64,000 nucleotides of DNA from Tannerellaceae bacterium. Its GTDB lineage: Bacteria > Bacteroidota > Bacteroidia > Bacteroidales > Tannerellaceae. Location of the stretch: the NCBI GenBank assembly GCA_031257015.1, contig JAIRPK010000015.1:1-64000 (forward strand), in the 5' to 3' direction. The notes below the pieces were generated by a model. It was given only the letters and a program-made list of their open reading frames with translations, made no database searches and was not told the origin of the DNA. Of this stretch, positions 17,596 to 25,545 are shown piece after piece; the stretch's first letter is position 1, and each line of letters begins with the position of its first letter. The position numbers were made by a program, and so were the translations under genes.

Positions 17596-18176
17596 TCCCT
17601 CACGATGCTATAATTATTCCCACCCTCAAGCCGGATTATCATCGAAGGCATTGCAGAAGTCTTATCATCATGCCTGTACCGAACTGCATAATCGACGCCA
17701 TTCAGAATTTCACCTGTCACATCGTTGAAAGACACCGGCGCAGTTTCTCCGCTTATATTGGCAGAAGAAGAAACGATTGGCCACCCAAATTTCCTGCATA
17801 AAGCATTGGAGAACTCCTCCTTAGTTATTCTGATTCCGACGCTCCCGTCATTAGCAGTAAGATTCTCCGCAAGGTTTTTCGCCCGCCTGTATATGATCGT
17901 AAGCGGGCGACAGACCTGGGCCATAAGTTCAAGCGCAACCGGCGGAACTTCCTCTACATACAGCGATAATTTCTCAACCGTATCCAGAAGCACAAGCATA
18001 GCCTTCGCATCGCATCTCCTCTTGATGGCAAATACTTTTCGCACCGCATCCGCATCAGTCGCATCACAGCCAATCCCCCATACCGTATCCGTAGGGTAGA
18101 GAATCGTCCCCCCGTTGCCGAGTGCTATGCACGCCTGTTGCAGCTCATCTTCATATATATATAAATGTGTCTTCAT
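17592..18176 (-). CDS. L-threonylcarbamoyladenylate synthase (TsaC/Sua5/YrdC)
   Basis: 194 residues from the ATG at 18176; the longer frame to 18284 runs through the promoter and is rejected. The YrdC fold is shown by GGTILYPTDTVWGIGCDATD, VFAIKRR, RPLTIIYRRA, GSVGIRI and GWPIVSSSANISGE. The enzyme makes threonylcarbamoyl-AMP for the t6A37 modification of tRNAs. It is short, like TsaC, without the Sua5 C-terminal domain. It is first in the unit with the sugar transferase and the ClC channel. Confidence 0.93.
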   Translation of the reverse strand: MKTHLYIYEDELQQACIALGNGGTILYPTDTVWGIGCDATDADAVRKVFAIKRRCDAKAMLVLLDTVEKLSLYVEEVPPVALELMAQVCRPLTIIYRRAKNLAENLTANDGSVGIRITKEEFSNALCRKFGWPIVSSSANISGETAPVSFNDVTGEILNGVDYAVRYRHDDKTSAMPSMIIRLEGGNNYSIVRE

Positions 18177-18192
18177 CCTTTCTAAACCGTGG

Positions 18193-18200
18193 CAAAGGTA
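18193..18200 (-). promoter_or_regulatory. -7 promoter element for the TsaC unit
   Basis: TACCTTTG on the minus strand, 16 nt upstream of the ATG at 18176. It fixes the short start. Confidence 0.6.
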
Positions 18201-18363
18201 ATGAAGAATTAATAATTGATAACTGTAAATAAAGAATTTGTATAAGCAGCGATTTCCCATACTGCCTGGGACTAACTTATCCATGAACGCAGAAAAATTT
18301 ATCTTGCCGCGAATAAAAACTTTGTTCTTAACCAGGATAAGTAAATTTGTCTGCGTGCATGGA

Positions 18364-18470
18364 TAAAATTACTCACGCATGTAAATTTATTTTCTCGCGC
18401 AAGCAAATTTATTTACACACGTGCGCAAATTTATTCCATTGCGCGAGTAAATTTAGCCGCTTGCGGATGC
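18364..18470. repeat. 21-bp degenerate array E
   Basis: Five units of 21-22 bp alternate a T-rich half (aaatttatt) and a G+C half (cgcgcaag, acgtgcgc, gcgcgag). It is related to array D by shared sequence and lies in the divergent gap between tsaC and the HU-like gene. Sequence 18285-18363 may hold more decayed copies. Confidence 0.75.
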
Positions 18471-18545
18471 ACGAAAATCAGGCTCCGTTGATTTTCGCTT
18501 CTGGATATGCGAAAAAAAATTATCAAAAAAAGAAGCAATAAAATT

Positions 18546-18575
18546 TTGTTTGGCGAGAAACAAAATATATATTTG
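18546..18575 (+). promoter_or_regulatory. Consensus promoter for the HU-like/fmt unit
   Basis: TTG (18546-18548), exactly 19 nt, then TATATTTG (18568-18575). A start near 18582 leaves a leader of about 245 nt before the ATG at 18827, long for this genome. Confidence 0.65.
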
Positions 18576-18626
18576 CGCCGTAAATATCTTTTACTACGTA
18601 TTATGGTCATTTTCATTGGGGGGAAG

Positions 18627-18716
18627 ATGAATAAATATAAGCCCAGAGAGCAAATCCGAACCGGTTGCGGGAATAACTCTCATGAGAAGAAAAAAATCCT
18701 CAAAGCCTCAATATGA
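18627..18716 (+). CDS. Possible 29-codon leader ORF
   Basis: An ATG preceded by GGGGGGAAG opens a 29-residue frame (MNKYKPREQIRTGCGNNSHE, then KKKILKASI) that ends TGA at 18714-18716. It lies entirely in the HU leader. Its stop falls inside the left arm of the 13-bp inverted repeat at 18707-18776, so ribosomes on it could control folding. The peptide matches no family I know. It may be chance. Confidence 0.3.
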   Translation: MNKYKPREQIRTGCGNNSHEKKKILKASI

Positions 18717-18776
18717 AAAATCAGGCATTAAAACCGAAGAAATTCCATAGGCAGAGAAAAGAATTTTCATATTGAG
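18707..18776 (+). promoter_or_regulatory. 13-bp inverted repeat in the HU-like gene leader
   Basis: CTCAATATGAAAA (18707-18719) and TTTTCATATTGAG (18764-18776) are perfect reverse complements 44 nt apart, in the predicted mRNA leader. It has no T-run, so is not a terminator. It could be an RNA switch stem or a protein-binding palindrome. Confidence 0.5.
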
Positions 18777-18826
18777 AGAATTAAAGTTTCTTCACCAAAA
18801 ACCAACAAACTAATAGTTACATAACG

Positions 18827-19282
18827 ATGAAATACAAGTTAATAGAGCGGACAAATCCACAGGACCGGACAAAATCGAAGTATTACGCCACTCCAGTTTA
18901 TGACGGTAACGTTGACATTAACGAACTGGCCGACGAGATTATGCAAACGTCCTCCCTCTCCCGCGGCGACGTATATAGCGTAATCGAGAACGTAATAGAC
19001 ACGATCGGCAAATACGTTCGCATGGGCAAGAGCGTAAGCATAGGCGATTTGGGGACATTGCGAGCAACTTTCAGCAGTGAAGGAGTAAGTAATGCCCAGG
19101 ACTTTAAAGCCAGTATGATAACCGGTAAGAAATACATATTTACAGCCGGCAACAAATTAAAGAAGATATTAGGCGACATCCATTTCGAGCTGGACACCCG
19201 CTCCAAGGACTCCCAGTCCGGCGGCGGGAGCACTCCCGGTGGAGGCGGCGGCACTCCCGGCGGCGGAGGAGGGATAGGCTGA
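18827..19282 (+). CDS. HU-like nucleoid protein with Gly-rich tail
   Basis: 151 residues. The first 125 fit the Bacteroidota HU-like (HU-HIG) domain: KYYATPVYDGNVDINELADE, an N-terminal helical pair (LSRGDVYSVIENVIDTIGKY), then the beta arm (VSIGDLGTLRATFSSEGV). The tail from about 130 is low-complexity glycine with two TPGGGGG repeats. Such proteins bind DNA non-specifically and shape the nucleoid. The stop overlaps the fmt start (TGATG), so fmt translation is coupled to it. The leader is long, with an inverted repeat. Confidence 0.87.
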   Translation: MKYKLIERTNPQDRTKSKYYATPVYDGNVDINELADEIMQTSSLSRGDVYSVIENVIDTIGKYVRMGKSVSIGDLGTLRATFSSEGVSNAQDFKASMITGKKYIFTAGNKLKKILGDIHFELDTRSKDSQSGGGSTPGGGGGTPGGGGGIG

Positions 19283-20265
19283 TGAGCGCCAACCGCCAAC
19301 CGCGCGAGCGGATAGTATTTATGGGGACTCCCGACTTTGCAGTCGAGAGTCTCCGCATTTTAGTAGAAAGCGGCTATAACGTCGTCGGAGTAGTAACAGC
19401 GCCCGATCGCGCAGTCGGCAAGCACCACAGCCGTTTGACCCCCAGTCCGGTTGCGGCCTACGCCTCCAGTTGCGGCCTGCCCCTCCTTCAGCCGGACAGT
19501 TTGAAAGACGCATCGTTTATAGAAGCCCTCCGCAGCTGGTCGCCTGCGCTTCAGATAGTAGTTGCCTTCCGCCTCCTTCCGCGGGCAATATGGGAGCTTC
19601 CTCCGCTGGGCACGTTCAATCTCCACGCCTCGCTCCTTCCGCAATACCGCGGTGCGGCTCCGATAAACCGCGCCATTATGAACGGCGAAACCCGGACAGG
19701 CGTCACGACATTTTTTCTTACCGACGGAGTCGATCTCGGCCAAATAATCCTCCAGCGCCCGCACCCGATATCAGATACGGACGATGCCGGGACGCTTCAC
19801 GATTCACTGATGAAGCTTGGAGCCGAGCTTGTGCGCGAGACGGTTGACGCAATACTGTCCGGCGGCGCCCGCACAATTAGCCAGGCCAGTTTATATACGA
19901 GTGAAGCCGAGCTTATCCCCGCGCCGAAGATATTTACCGACACGTGCCGGATAGATTGGCGCCTCCCGGTGAAGCAAATCTGCAACCATATCCGCGGACT
20001 TTCTCCCTGCCCTGCAGCTTGGGCCGAGCTTCTGCAGCCCGACGGTTCGCGGCATACCCTTAAAATATTCCAGGCCGAAGCAGTATATGTTACTCACGCA
20101 GACAATCCCGGTCGCATACGCATCGACGGTTCCGGGAGCTTTACCATAGCTGCATCGGACGGCTATATCCGCCCTCTCCTGCTCCAGTTATCAGGCAAAA
20201 AGCGGATGAGCGCGGAAGATTTCCTCCGCGGGCAGAAGCAATTGGCGGGTTCGGTGGTCGAATAA
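19282..20265 (+). CDS. fmt: Methionyl-tRNA formyltransferase
   Basis: 327 residues. The formyltransferase domain starts at about residue 9 (RIVFMGTPDFAVESLRIL). It holds the catalytic region GTFNLHASLLPQYRGAAPIN and the conserved GVTTFFLTDGVDLGQII. The C-terminal OB-like domain (about 210-320) includes the ICNHIRGLSPCPAAW region. The enzyme formylates initiator Met-tRNA from 10-formyl-THF. Length is normal. It is translationally coupled to the HU-like gene, an unusual neighbour. The slightly higher G+C compared with flanking genes is not enough to suggest transfer. Confidence 0.95.
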   Translation: MSANRQPRERIVFMGTPDFAVESLRILVESGYNVVGVVTAPDRAVGKHHSRLTPSPVAAYASSCGLPLLQPDSLKDASFIEALRSWSPALQIVVAFRLLPRAIWELPPLGTFNLHASLLPQYRGAAPINRAIMNGETRTGVTTFFLTDGVDLGQIILQRPHPISDTDDAGTLHDSLMKLGAELVRETVDAILSGGARTISQASLYTSEAELIPAPKIFTDTCRIDWRLPVKQICNHIRGLSPCPAAWAELLQPDGSRHTLKIFQAEAVYVTHADNPGRIRIDGSGSFTIAASDGYIRPLLLQLSGKKRMSAEDFLRGQKQLAGSVVE

Positions 20266-20279
20266 CCTCCTCCTCCTGC

Positions 20280-21146
20280 TCAGAATTTTCTGATCAGGCC
20301 AATAGAATAAGTATCATACAGGAAGTCCCTTAATCCGTGATTATAGCGAAAGGAAATTACGTTATTGCGGAAGTCAAACTGTATGCAGTTTCTCCAGATG
20401 AGCGGCTTGTCTCCATTATTTTCATATCCGTGGAAGCCGGAAAAGTCCGAGCTTATGGAGACGTTGTTCAGCCCTGCCGCAATTCCGGCGCCATACGACC
20501 ATGCGTCATTCTGCCGATGCACCCTGTCGTTAGTCATCCAGCAATAAAAGCCGCTCGCTGCCTGAAGCCTTAGGAAATATCTCCCGTCGGAGCTGGAGGC
20601 GAGTAGTTTTCCTGCATCCATTCCTATCCAATACGTGGCGGCGTCAGTAAAACGAGCGTCGCCGAGGCGTCCGCCGCTGGCTGTTTTTATTCCGAAGTAT
20701 AGAAGCATGTCGAGCCATTTGTCGCTTTCGAGCAGTTGGAAGAGAGCGGAAATTACCACATCGCCGGTATATTTGCTGTCGCCCTTCCCCGTGGATGAGG
20801 CATTGCGCTCGTCCGCCGTTTCTTGCGAAGTCCGATAATCCTCCCATGGGATGAAGCAGATTTCGAGTGCGGCTTTGCCCCGGACTATTGGCAGTAAGGC
20901 TTTCAGGAAGACATCGGTCGTGCTGTCGCCTGCAAAGTAATGGTATTCCCCTCTGACTTCCAGTTCAAATTTTGTTGGCACCTTCCCCGCTCTCAATTCA
21001 GGAATAGGGAAAGCTGACGGCCCAAAGTATCTTGGCGAATATATGATTGAATCCATCCTGTCCCTCCATGCCTGTGCAGCCGCATCTACGCCCGCGCCGA
21101 GGAGAATGGCGATGACGAGCAAAGCAAAAAAACGTCTAGTGATCAT
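20280..21146 (-). CDS. Hypothetical exported protein, probable outer-membrane beta-barrel
   Basis: 288 residues from the ATG at 21146, which follows a perfect -7 element; the frame upstream to 21251 is rejected. A signal peptide at about 1-25 ends AAAQA. The rest contains many short amphipathic strands with aromatic residues (KFELEVRGEYHYFA, RYFLRLQAASGFYCW, ISFRYNHGL) and a terminal YSIGLIRKF, consistent with a small barrel. I do not recognise a named family. It is divergent from the ThuA gene, with promoters back to back. Confidence 0.65.
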   Translation of the reverse strand: MITRRFFALLVIAILLGAGVDAAAQAWRDRMDSIIYSPRYFGPSAFPIPELRAGKVPTKFELEVRGEYHYFAGDSTTDVFLKALLPIVRGKAALEICFIPWEDYRTSQETADERNASSTGKGDSKYTGDVVISALFQLLESDKWLDMLLYFGIKTASGGRLGDARFTDAATYWIGMDAGKLLASSSDGRYFLRLQAASGFYCWMTNDRVHRQNDAWSYGAGIAAGLNNVSISSDFSGFHGYENNGDKPLIWRNCIQFDFRNNVISFRYNHGLRDFLYDTYSIGLIRKF

Positions 21147-21175
21147 GAAATTTATGTGCGTATTTAAATTGTTCG

Positions 21176-21211
21176 CAAAAGTATAAAATCCGGATCTAAT
21201 TACTACATTTG
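21176..21211. promoter_or_regulatory. Back-to-back divergent promoters
   Basis: Minus strand TACTTTTG (21176-21183) serves the gene starting at 21146. Plus strand TACATTTG (21204-21211) serves the ThuA gene at 21243. Both match TAnnTTTG, 20 nt apart. Confidence 0.6.
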
Positions 21212-21242
21212 TCGGAAATGAATACATTAATATAATAAACTT

Positions 21243-22172
21243 ATGAAGCACTTGAATATGCGCAAATTATTACTGCTAGCAAGCGCCGCCCTTATAGCTT
21301 GCACCATTTACGGGCGGAAACCGATAAAGGCACTATTGGTCACAGGACAGAACAATCATAATTGGGAAGTCAGCCGTTACGTTCTGAAAGATATTTTGGA
21401 ACAATCCGGCCTGTTTCTGGTTGATTTTGCCATATCGCCTGAGAGAGGGAAGGATATGTCCGGTTTTATAGTAGATTTTTCTCCTTACAGCCTAGTCATA
21501 TTAGATTACAACGGTGCCCCCTGGCCAGCAGAGACGATGTCCAATTTTGAGCAATACGCGCAGAAAGGCGGTGGGATCGTAGTGTATCATGCAGCCGACA
21601 ATTCTTTTCCTAAATGGGAAGCCTATAATGAAATATGCGGTTTGGGCGGCTGGGAAGGCCGCAACGAGAAGTCCGGCCCTTATGCGTACTGGAGCAATGG
21701 GGAGCTGGTCAAGGATTACAGTCCTGGCAACGGGGGATCTCATGGCTCCCAGCATGAGTATATGATGAATTCGCGCACAAATGCCCATCCAATTATCAAA
21801 GGCTTGCCAAACCGCTGGGCACATGCTAAAGATGAACTTTATGACCGTATGCGCGGTCCGGCTAATATAGACGCGCTTCTTTATACTGCATATTCGGATA
21901 CGGATAAAGGCGGTTCAGGAAGGGAAGAACCCCTGATCTTTACTGTCAAGTACGGTAAAGCTCGTATTTTTCATACCATGCTTGGACACTGTGGGGCTAC
22001 GTATGAGAATAATCCCGCGATGCAATGTACAGGATTCCAGGTTCTATTATTAAGGGGGGCAGAATGGGCAGCAACGGGAAAAGTTACACAGAAAGTTCCG
22101 AAAGATTTCCCGTCTTCGTCCTATATCACATATCGCCATAATTATAAAGAGCAAACGGACGAATCCCAATGA
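21243..22172 (+). CDS. Secreted ThuA-domain protein
   Basis: 309 residues with a signal peptide (about 1-24, ALIACTIYG). The remainder is the ThuA (trehalose-utilisation-like, class I glutamine-amidotransferase-fold) domain: IKALLVTGQNNHNWEVSRYV, SLVILDYNGAPWP, GGGIVVYHAADNSF, and RIFHTMLGHCGATY near the end. ThuA proteins in Bacteroidota usually accompany sugar metabolism and some convert oxidised disaccharides; the precise substrate cannot be read here. It has its own promoter and terminator. Confidence 0.88.
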   Translation: MKHLNMRKLLLLASAALIACTIYGRKPIKALLVTGQNNHNWEVSRYVLKDILEQSGLFLVDFAISPERGKDMSGFIVDFSPYSLVILDYNGAPWPAETMSNFEQYAQKGGGIVVYHAADNSFPKWEAYNEICGLGGWEGRNEKSGPYAYWSNGELVKDYSPGNGGSHGSQHEYMMNSRTNAHPIIKGLPNRWAHAKDELYDRMRGPANIDALLYTAYSDTDKGGSGREEPLIFTVKYGKARIFHTMLGHCGATYENNPAMQCTGFQVLLLRGAEWAATGKVTQKVPKDFPSSSYITYRHNYKEQTDESQ

Positions 22173-22174
22173 TT

Positions 22175-22227
22175 TTTCTAAAAAACTTAGGGATGTGCAA
22201 ACACGGGCATCCCTAAGTTTTTAGAAA
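22175..22227 (+). terminator. Intrinsic terminator after the ThuA gene
   Basis: The left arm ctaaaaaacttagggatg (22178-22195) pairs with the right arm catccctaagtttttag (22208-22224) with a single bulged A. A/T-rich ends make it usable on both strands. Confidence 0.8.
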
Positions 22228-22264
22228 TGATCTAACCAAATATATTAAGAGAAAAGTAGTATAA

Positions 22265-22444
22265 ACAGATTTTGAAATAGTAAGTAACCGGAAACAAATT
22301 TCTTATAATGCCTATTATGATAAGCTGCGCTTTAACAAATATCTAAGCATCCTCCAATATAAAGACTATTGGGAAAAAGCCCGTGCGCAGCTTCACAACC
22401 ACACACGGAATAACACACATTATATTAAAAATTTAGGAAAATGA
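22265..22444 (+). pseudogene. Possible C-terminal fragment of a lost gene
   Basis: A stop-to-stop frame of 59 codons without an ATG encodes a protein-like sequence (YYDKLRFNKYLSILQYKDYW, then EKARAQLHNHTRNNTHY) ending TGA at 22442-22444. The composition looks like real protein rather than noise and suggests the tail of a deleted gene, perhaps mobile, but I cannot assign a family. It lies in a 300-nt gap that holds nothing else but the ThuA terminator. Confidence 0.3.
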
Positions 22445-22474
22445 AAGAAAAAAGTGATGTTCAACACATGCCTT

Positions 22475-23587
22475 TCATGCGTGCAACACCAAAAGCGGAG
22501 TGTCTGTGTGAAACAACATCTTCCGCGTTATGCCAGGATTAAACATGCGTGACAGAATGTTGCGTCTATGCGTCGTCACGGCTATAATATCAATATGCTT
22601 GTCGCGCACGAATTTTTCTATGGCGAGGAGCAAATCGCCGTCGTCGAGAACAGTATGCGAAATATCAGCGGTGGGGTACTGCTTGCTTAGGTATTCGCGA
22701 ATGCCTCCAAGGCGGATTTCGTTCCATTCGTCTCTGCTCGTAGAGATGTTGAAGAGGTGAATGTGCGGAGCATACTCGCTTGTCATGTTTACGAAGGCGT
22801 CGAAGGCGATGAGGTCGCGCTGATGGAAGGAGGTGGCAAAGGCTATATTCCCGGCCTTCTCAAGATTGTTGAAGGGCACGTTTTCCGGGATGGCGAGGAC
22901 GGGGGCTTTGCCTAATTCGATTATTTCTCCAGTGACGCTGCCGATAAGATCAAGCTCTTTTTGGCTCTTTCCCCTCGTGCCCATAACGATGAGCATAGGG
23001 TTGTTCTTTTTGTTAAAGTCGATGATTTTTTCTTCCGGCAACCCTTCGCAGATTAAGCGTTCGTACTTCATTTTAGGTAGTTGCCCGTCTTTCATTTTGC
23101 GGTCGAGCTGTGCACAAAAGCTATTCATGTCCGCCTCTGCCTTTTCGAGGAGGCCTTTTATCGGAATGGCGCCCTCGTACATTTGGTAGGCTAGCGTATC
23201 GCCGAGCAAGACGGGCGAGAGGAAATCCGAGGTGTGAAAAGCGTGCATAATGACGATCTGCGCATTTATTTTGCGGGCATGGTTAATGCCTATTTCGCAA
23301 GCCTTCATCGAATAATCGGAGAAATCAACCGGAATAAGGATAATCTTTTCCGCCGCGTTCCTGCCTTTTATCGCCTTGTCTTCTCCCCATTTATTGTCTT
23401 CGATGATGCGAAGAGCGCGGGGCAGGTCGCTTTCCTTGATGCGGATTCGGACACCGGCGGAGATGACCGGCTGAATAAGATTAACGTTATGGATATAAAC
23501 TTCGATACCTTCCGTTTCGAGGATGGTTTTAAGGATTTGCGCCTTTTCGTAAGTGTGAATGGCCAATGTGACCAAATTGTCTTCCAT
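22475..23587 (-). CDS. Universal stress protein with N-terminal DUF2007-like domain
   Basis: 370 residues from the ATG at 23587. About 1-65 is a DUF2007-like signal-transduction module (LVTLAIHTYEKAQILKTILE, IRIKESDLPRALRIIEDN). About 78-235 is UspA domain 1 (ILIPVDFSDYSMKACEIGIN), with an ATP-binding signature MGTRGKSQ followed by GSVTGEI. About 245-370 is a second UspA domain that lacks that signature (TTHRRNILSRMFNPGIT). One domain likely binds nucleotide and the other is structural. A terminator just upstream separates it from the regulator gene at 23684. Confidence 0.87.
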   Translation of the reverse strand: MEDNLVTLAIHTYEKAQILKTILETEGIEVYIHNVNLIQPVISAGVRIRIKESDLPRALRIIEDNKWGEDKAIKGRNAAEKIILIPVDFSDYSMKACEIGINHARKINAQIVIMHAFHTSDFLSPVLLGDTLAYQMYEGAIPIKGLLEKAEADMNSFCAQLDRKMKDGQLPKMKYERLICEGLPEEKIIDFNKKNNPMLIVMGTRGKSQKELDLIGSVTGEIIELGKAPVLAIPENVPFNNLEKAGNIAFATSFHQRDLIAFDAFVNMTSEYAPHIHLFNISTSRDEWNEIRLGGIREYLSKQYPTADISHTVLDDGDLLLAIEKFVRDKHIDIIAVTTHRRNILSRMFNPGITRKMLFHTDTPLLVLHA

Positions 23588-23621
23588 AGTGATTGCAATT
23601 AAGTGGGTGTGGGCAAAAAAA

Positions 23622-23657
23622 AATCCCTTAGCTGACACTTCTGTCTGTTAAGGGATT
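23622..23657 (-). terminator. Intrinsic terminator of the small HTH gene
   Basis: AATCCCTTA (23622-23630) pairs with TAAGGGATT (23649-23657), with an inner GACA/TGTC stem, followed on the minus strand by nine T. Confidence 0.85.
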
Positions 23658-23683
23658 CTTATAATGCAAACTCGTTCTATAAA

Positions 23684-23956
23684 TTACGCCTGAACCTCTT
23701 CGGGCGCCTTCTTTTCTTCAAGGATAGCCATGGCGCGGTCGAGGATAGCGGTGTCGTCAAGGGCTACTATTCCGCCGTCAGGTCCAGCTTCAACATGGAC
23801 GCCGCAGCTTTGCCCGAATTTGAAGTTTTCACCTCCGAAATAGTTTCTTACTGTTTCGACCGATACTCCGAGTTCGTCGGCGATGCGGTGTATTGTTCCG
23901 TCGGGCAAGCTGTCTTTGATCTTGCGTAATTCATTGAATGTGATTGTTCTTGTCAT
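23684..23956 (-). CDS. Small HTH DNA-binding protein
   Basis: 90 residues from the ATG at 23956; upstream in-frame codons lie in an A+T-rich leader. The N-terminal half holds a helix-turn-helix (TIHRIADELGVSVETVRNYF) like those of LacI- or sigma-type readers. The acidic C-terminal half (GIVALDDTAILDRAMAILEE) has no known domain. Similar short proteins are common in Bacteroidales, with no assigned role as far as I know. It has its own terminator, so is probably monocistronic and perhaps abundant. Confidence 0.75.
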   Translation of the reverse strand: MTRTITFNELRKIKDSLPDGTIHRIADELGVSVETVRNYFGGENFKFGQSCGVHVEAGPDGGIVALDDTAILDRAMAILEEKKAPEEVQA

Positions 23957-24076
23957 AACTCTTTCTTTTATTATAATTCTACAATTGGTACTGTTTTTTG
24001 ATGCGACTAATTTAGGAATAAAATGCAACATGGCAAAGAAAAAAATATGCTTTACGACAGAAAACTATATTTTTTT

Positions 24077-24769
24077 CTAAACTACTGCTATTGTTATTGC
24101 CTGATTGAACAAAAGGAGCACGATTATCATGCCGATTATAGCCGCTCCAATAATGCGTTTCTCCCCTTCGGTGCAGATTTCCCCAGCCTCGCCGGCGTTT
24201 TTCGCCGTTATCCATTTGTGCCTCAAGTTTACATGGAGGAGATAAACGGCATAGCCGAAAAAAGCCCCTGAAATGCCGCCAGCCACTACGTCGGAGATGA
24301 AATGCACGCCGAGATAAACTCTGGAGTAGGCCGTCAGCATTGCCCATAACCCAACAGCCACCGTGAAGAAGGCGTTGCGAAACAAGGCAGACATGAAAAC
24401 GGCAAAGCCGAACGCATTAGCTGCATGGCTGGACATGAATCCATATTTGCCTCCTCTGTAATCGAAGACAGTCTTAACCTCATTCATGAAGTCGGGATGG
24501 TGAGTAGGGCGGGGGCGGGCAAAAAAGCTCTTGCAGAAGTGCGATGCGAACTGGTCGGCCAGGACGATGACGATAGCGATGGCCACCAGAACCGGGAGAT
24601 ATTCCCTCCATGACTTGTGCCTGACGATCATAAAGATGATAAAAGCTCCCAGCGGAAGCCAAACCACCCGGCTCGAAACCAGCCAAAAGAACCGGTCAAG
24701 GGCTGGGCAGTCACTTCCGTTCAGAAGGAAAAATGCCCCTCGTTCATATTCCAATAATCGCTCCAGCAT
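24077..24769 (-). CDS. PAP2-family membrane phosphatase
   Basis: 230 residues with five or six membrane helices. The three PAP2 motifs are present: KSFFARPRP (about 80-88), SSHAANAF (about 112-119) and SRVYLGVHFISDVVAG (about 148-163), with the catalytic His in the second and third. The family removes phosphates from lipid phosphates such as undecaprenyl diphosphate or phosphatidylglycerol phosphate. The start lies 5 nt after the batE stop, so it is the last gene of the Bat operon. Confidence 0.9.
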   Translation of the reverse strand: MLERLLEYERGAFFLLNGSDCPALDRFFWLVSSRVVWLPLGAFIIFMIVRHKSWREYLPVLVAIAIVIVLADQFASHFCKSFFARPRPTHHPDFMNEVKTVFDYRGGKYGFMSSHAANAFGFAVFMSALFRNAFFTVAVGLWAMLTAYSRVYLGVHFISDVVAGGISGAFFGYAVYLLHVNLRHKWITAKNAGEAGEICTEGEKRIIGAAIIGMIIVLLLFNQAITIAVV

Positions 24770-24774
24770 CCGGC

Positions 24775-25539
24775 TTAGATCAATTCAATGTCCTTACCCG
24801 GCAACCAGCCGACGTTTCCGTCCTCAAGCTCAATCTCTTTCCAGTCGCCGACGGTGTTGCGAATCATGACCTTCGTCCCTTCGTGCAGGACAAAGAGGTC
24901 AGTGCCGCTGTTGTTGGGCGAACTCTTCACGGTGACGGTCGGTGCAAAGACAATGGCTTCGTTTCTCTCGACGAGCTTCTTCCGTTGCCCGGCGGCAAAT
25001 ACATTAGCAATTATGATGAGGGCGGCAAGCGCCATTCCGGCATAAAATCCCATTCTGCGCAGCCCTCTTTTCCTGGAAAAGAAATATAGAAACAAACATC
25101 CGGTCAGGAGAAGGAAAGCTCCAATCCCCACCTTTGCCCATGAATCCGCCGCACCCAGATTCCTGATGTCCGCCATCCATTCGGCGAGGAAAAATTTCCC
25201 GACGGGCGTAATCTTGTCCACCGCCTTGTCCCTCGCCAGCTCCAGGTTGACGCGAACATCCGCGTCGCCCGGATCGATTAGCAGGGCGCGTTCGTAGTAG
25301 AGTATGGCGGGGCCAACCTCATTAGCCTTATAATAGGCGTTTCCCAGATTGTAGTACACCTCGGCCGATTCGCCGTAGGTTTTCAGAGCTTTGCGGTAAA
25401 ATCCTGCCGCCTTGGCATATTCGCCATTGGCATAAGCCTCTTCGGCATTTTTCAGGATGTCGTCCTGGGCCAGGGTGCGGACGAACCAATTCGGCAGAAA
25501 TAAGGCAATTATTATGCAGTATATCAAGCGATTCTTCAT
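24775..25539 (-). CDS. batE: BatE-like TPR and SH3 protein
   Basis: 254 residues. A signal peptide at about 1-24 is followed by two to three TPR repeats at 28-100 (AEEAYANGEYAKAAGFYRKA, YYNLGNAYYKANEVG). Two membrane helices lie at about 135-182, then a bacterial SH3 domain at about 195-254 (FVLHEGTKVMIRN, GNVGWLPGKDIELI). The order matches BatE of Bacteroidota Bat operons, where TPR proteins are thought to scaffold the VWA proteins BatA and BatB at the membrane. It starts 6 nt after the batD stop. Confidence 0.88.
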   Translation of the reverse strand: MKNRLIYCIIIALFLPNWFVRTLAQDDILKNAEEAYANGEYAKAAGFYRKALKTYGESAEVYYNLGNAYYKANEVGPAILYYERALLIDPGDADVRVNLELARDKAVDKITPVGKFFLAEWMADIRNLGAADSWAKVGIGAFLLLTGCLFLYFFSRKRGLRRMGFYAGMALAALIIIANVFAAGQRKKLVERNEAIVFAPTVTVKSSPNNSGTDLFVLHEGTKVMIRNTVGDWKEIELEDGNVGWLPGKDIELI

Positions 25540-25545
25540 GACGTC

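Noticed and set aside
18177..18284. 36-residue extension of the TsaC protein
   Set aside because: It spans the promoter at 18193-18200, and the family starts at the downstream Met.
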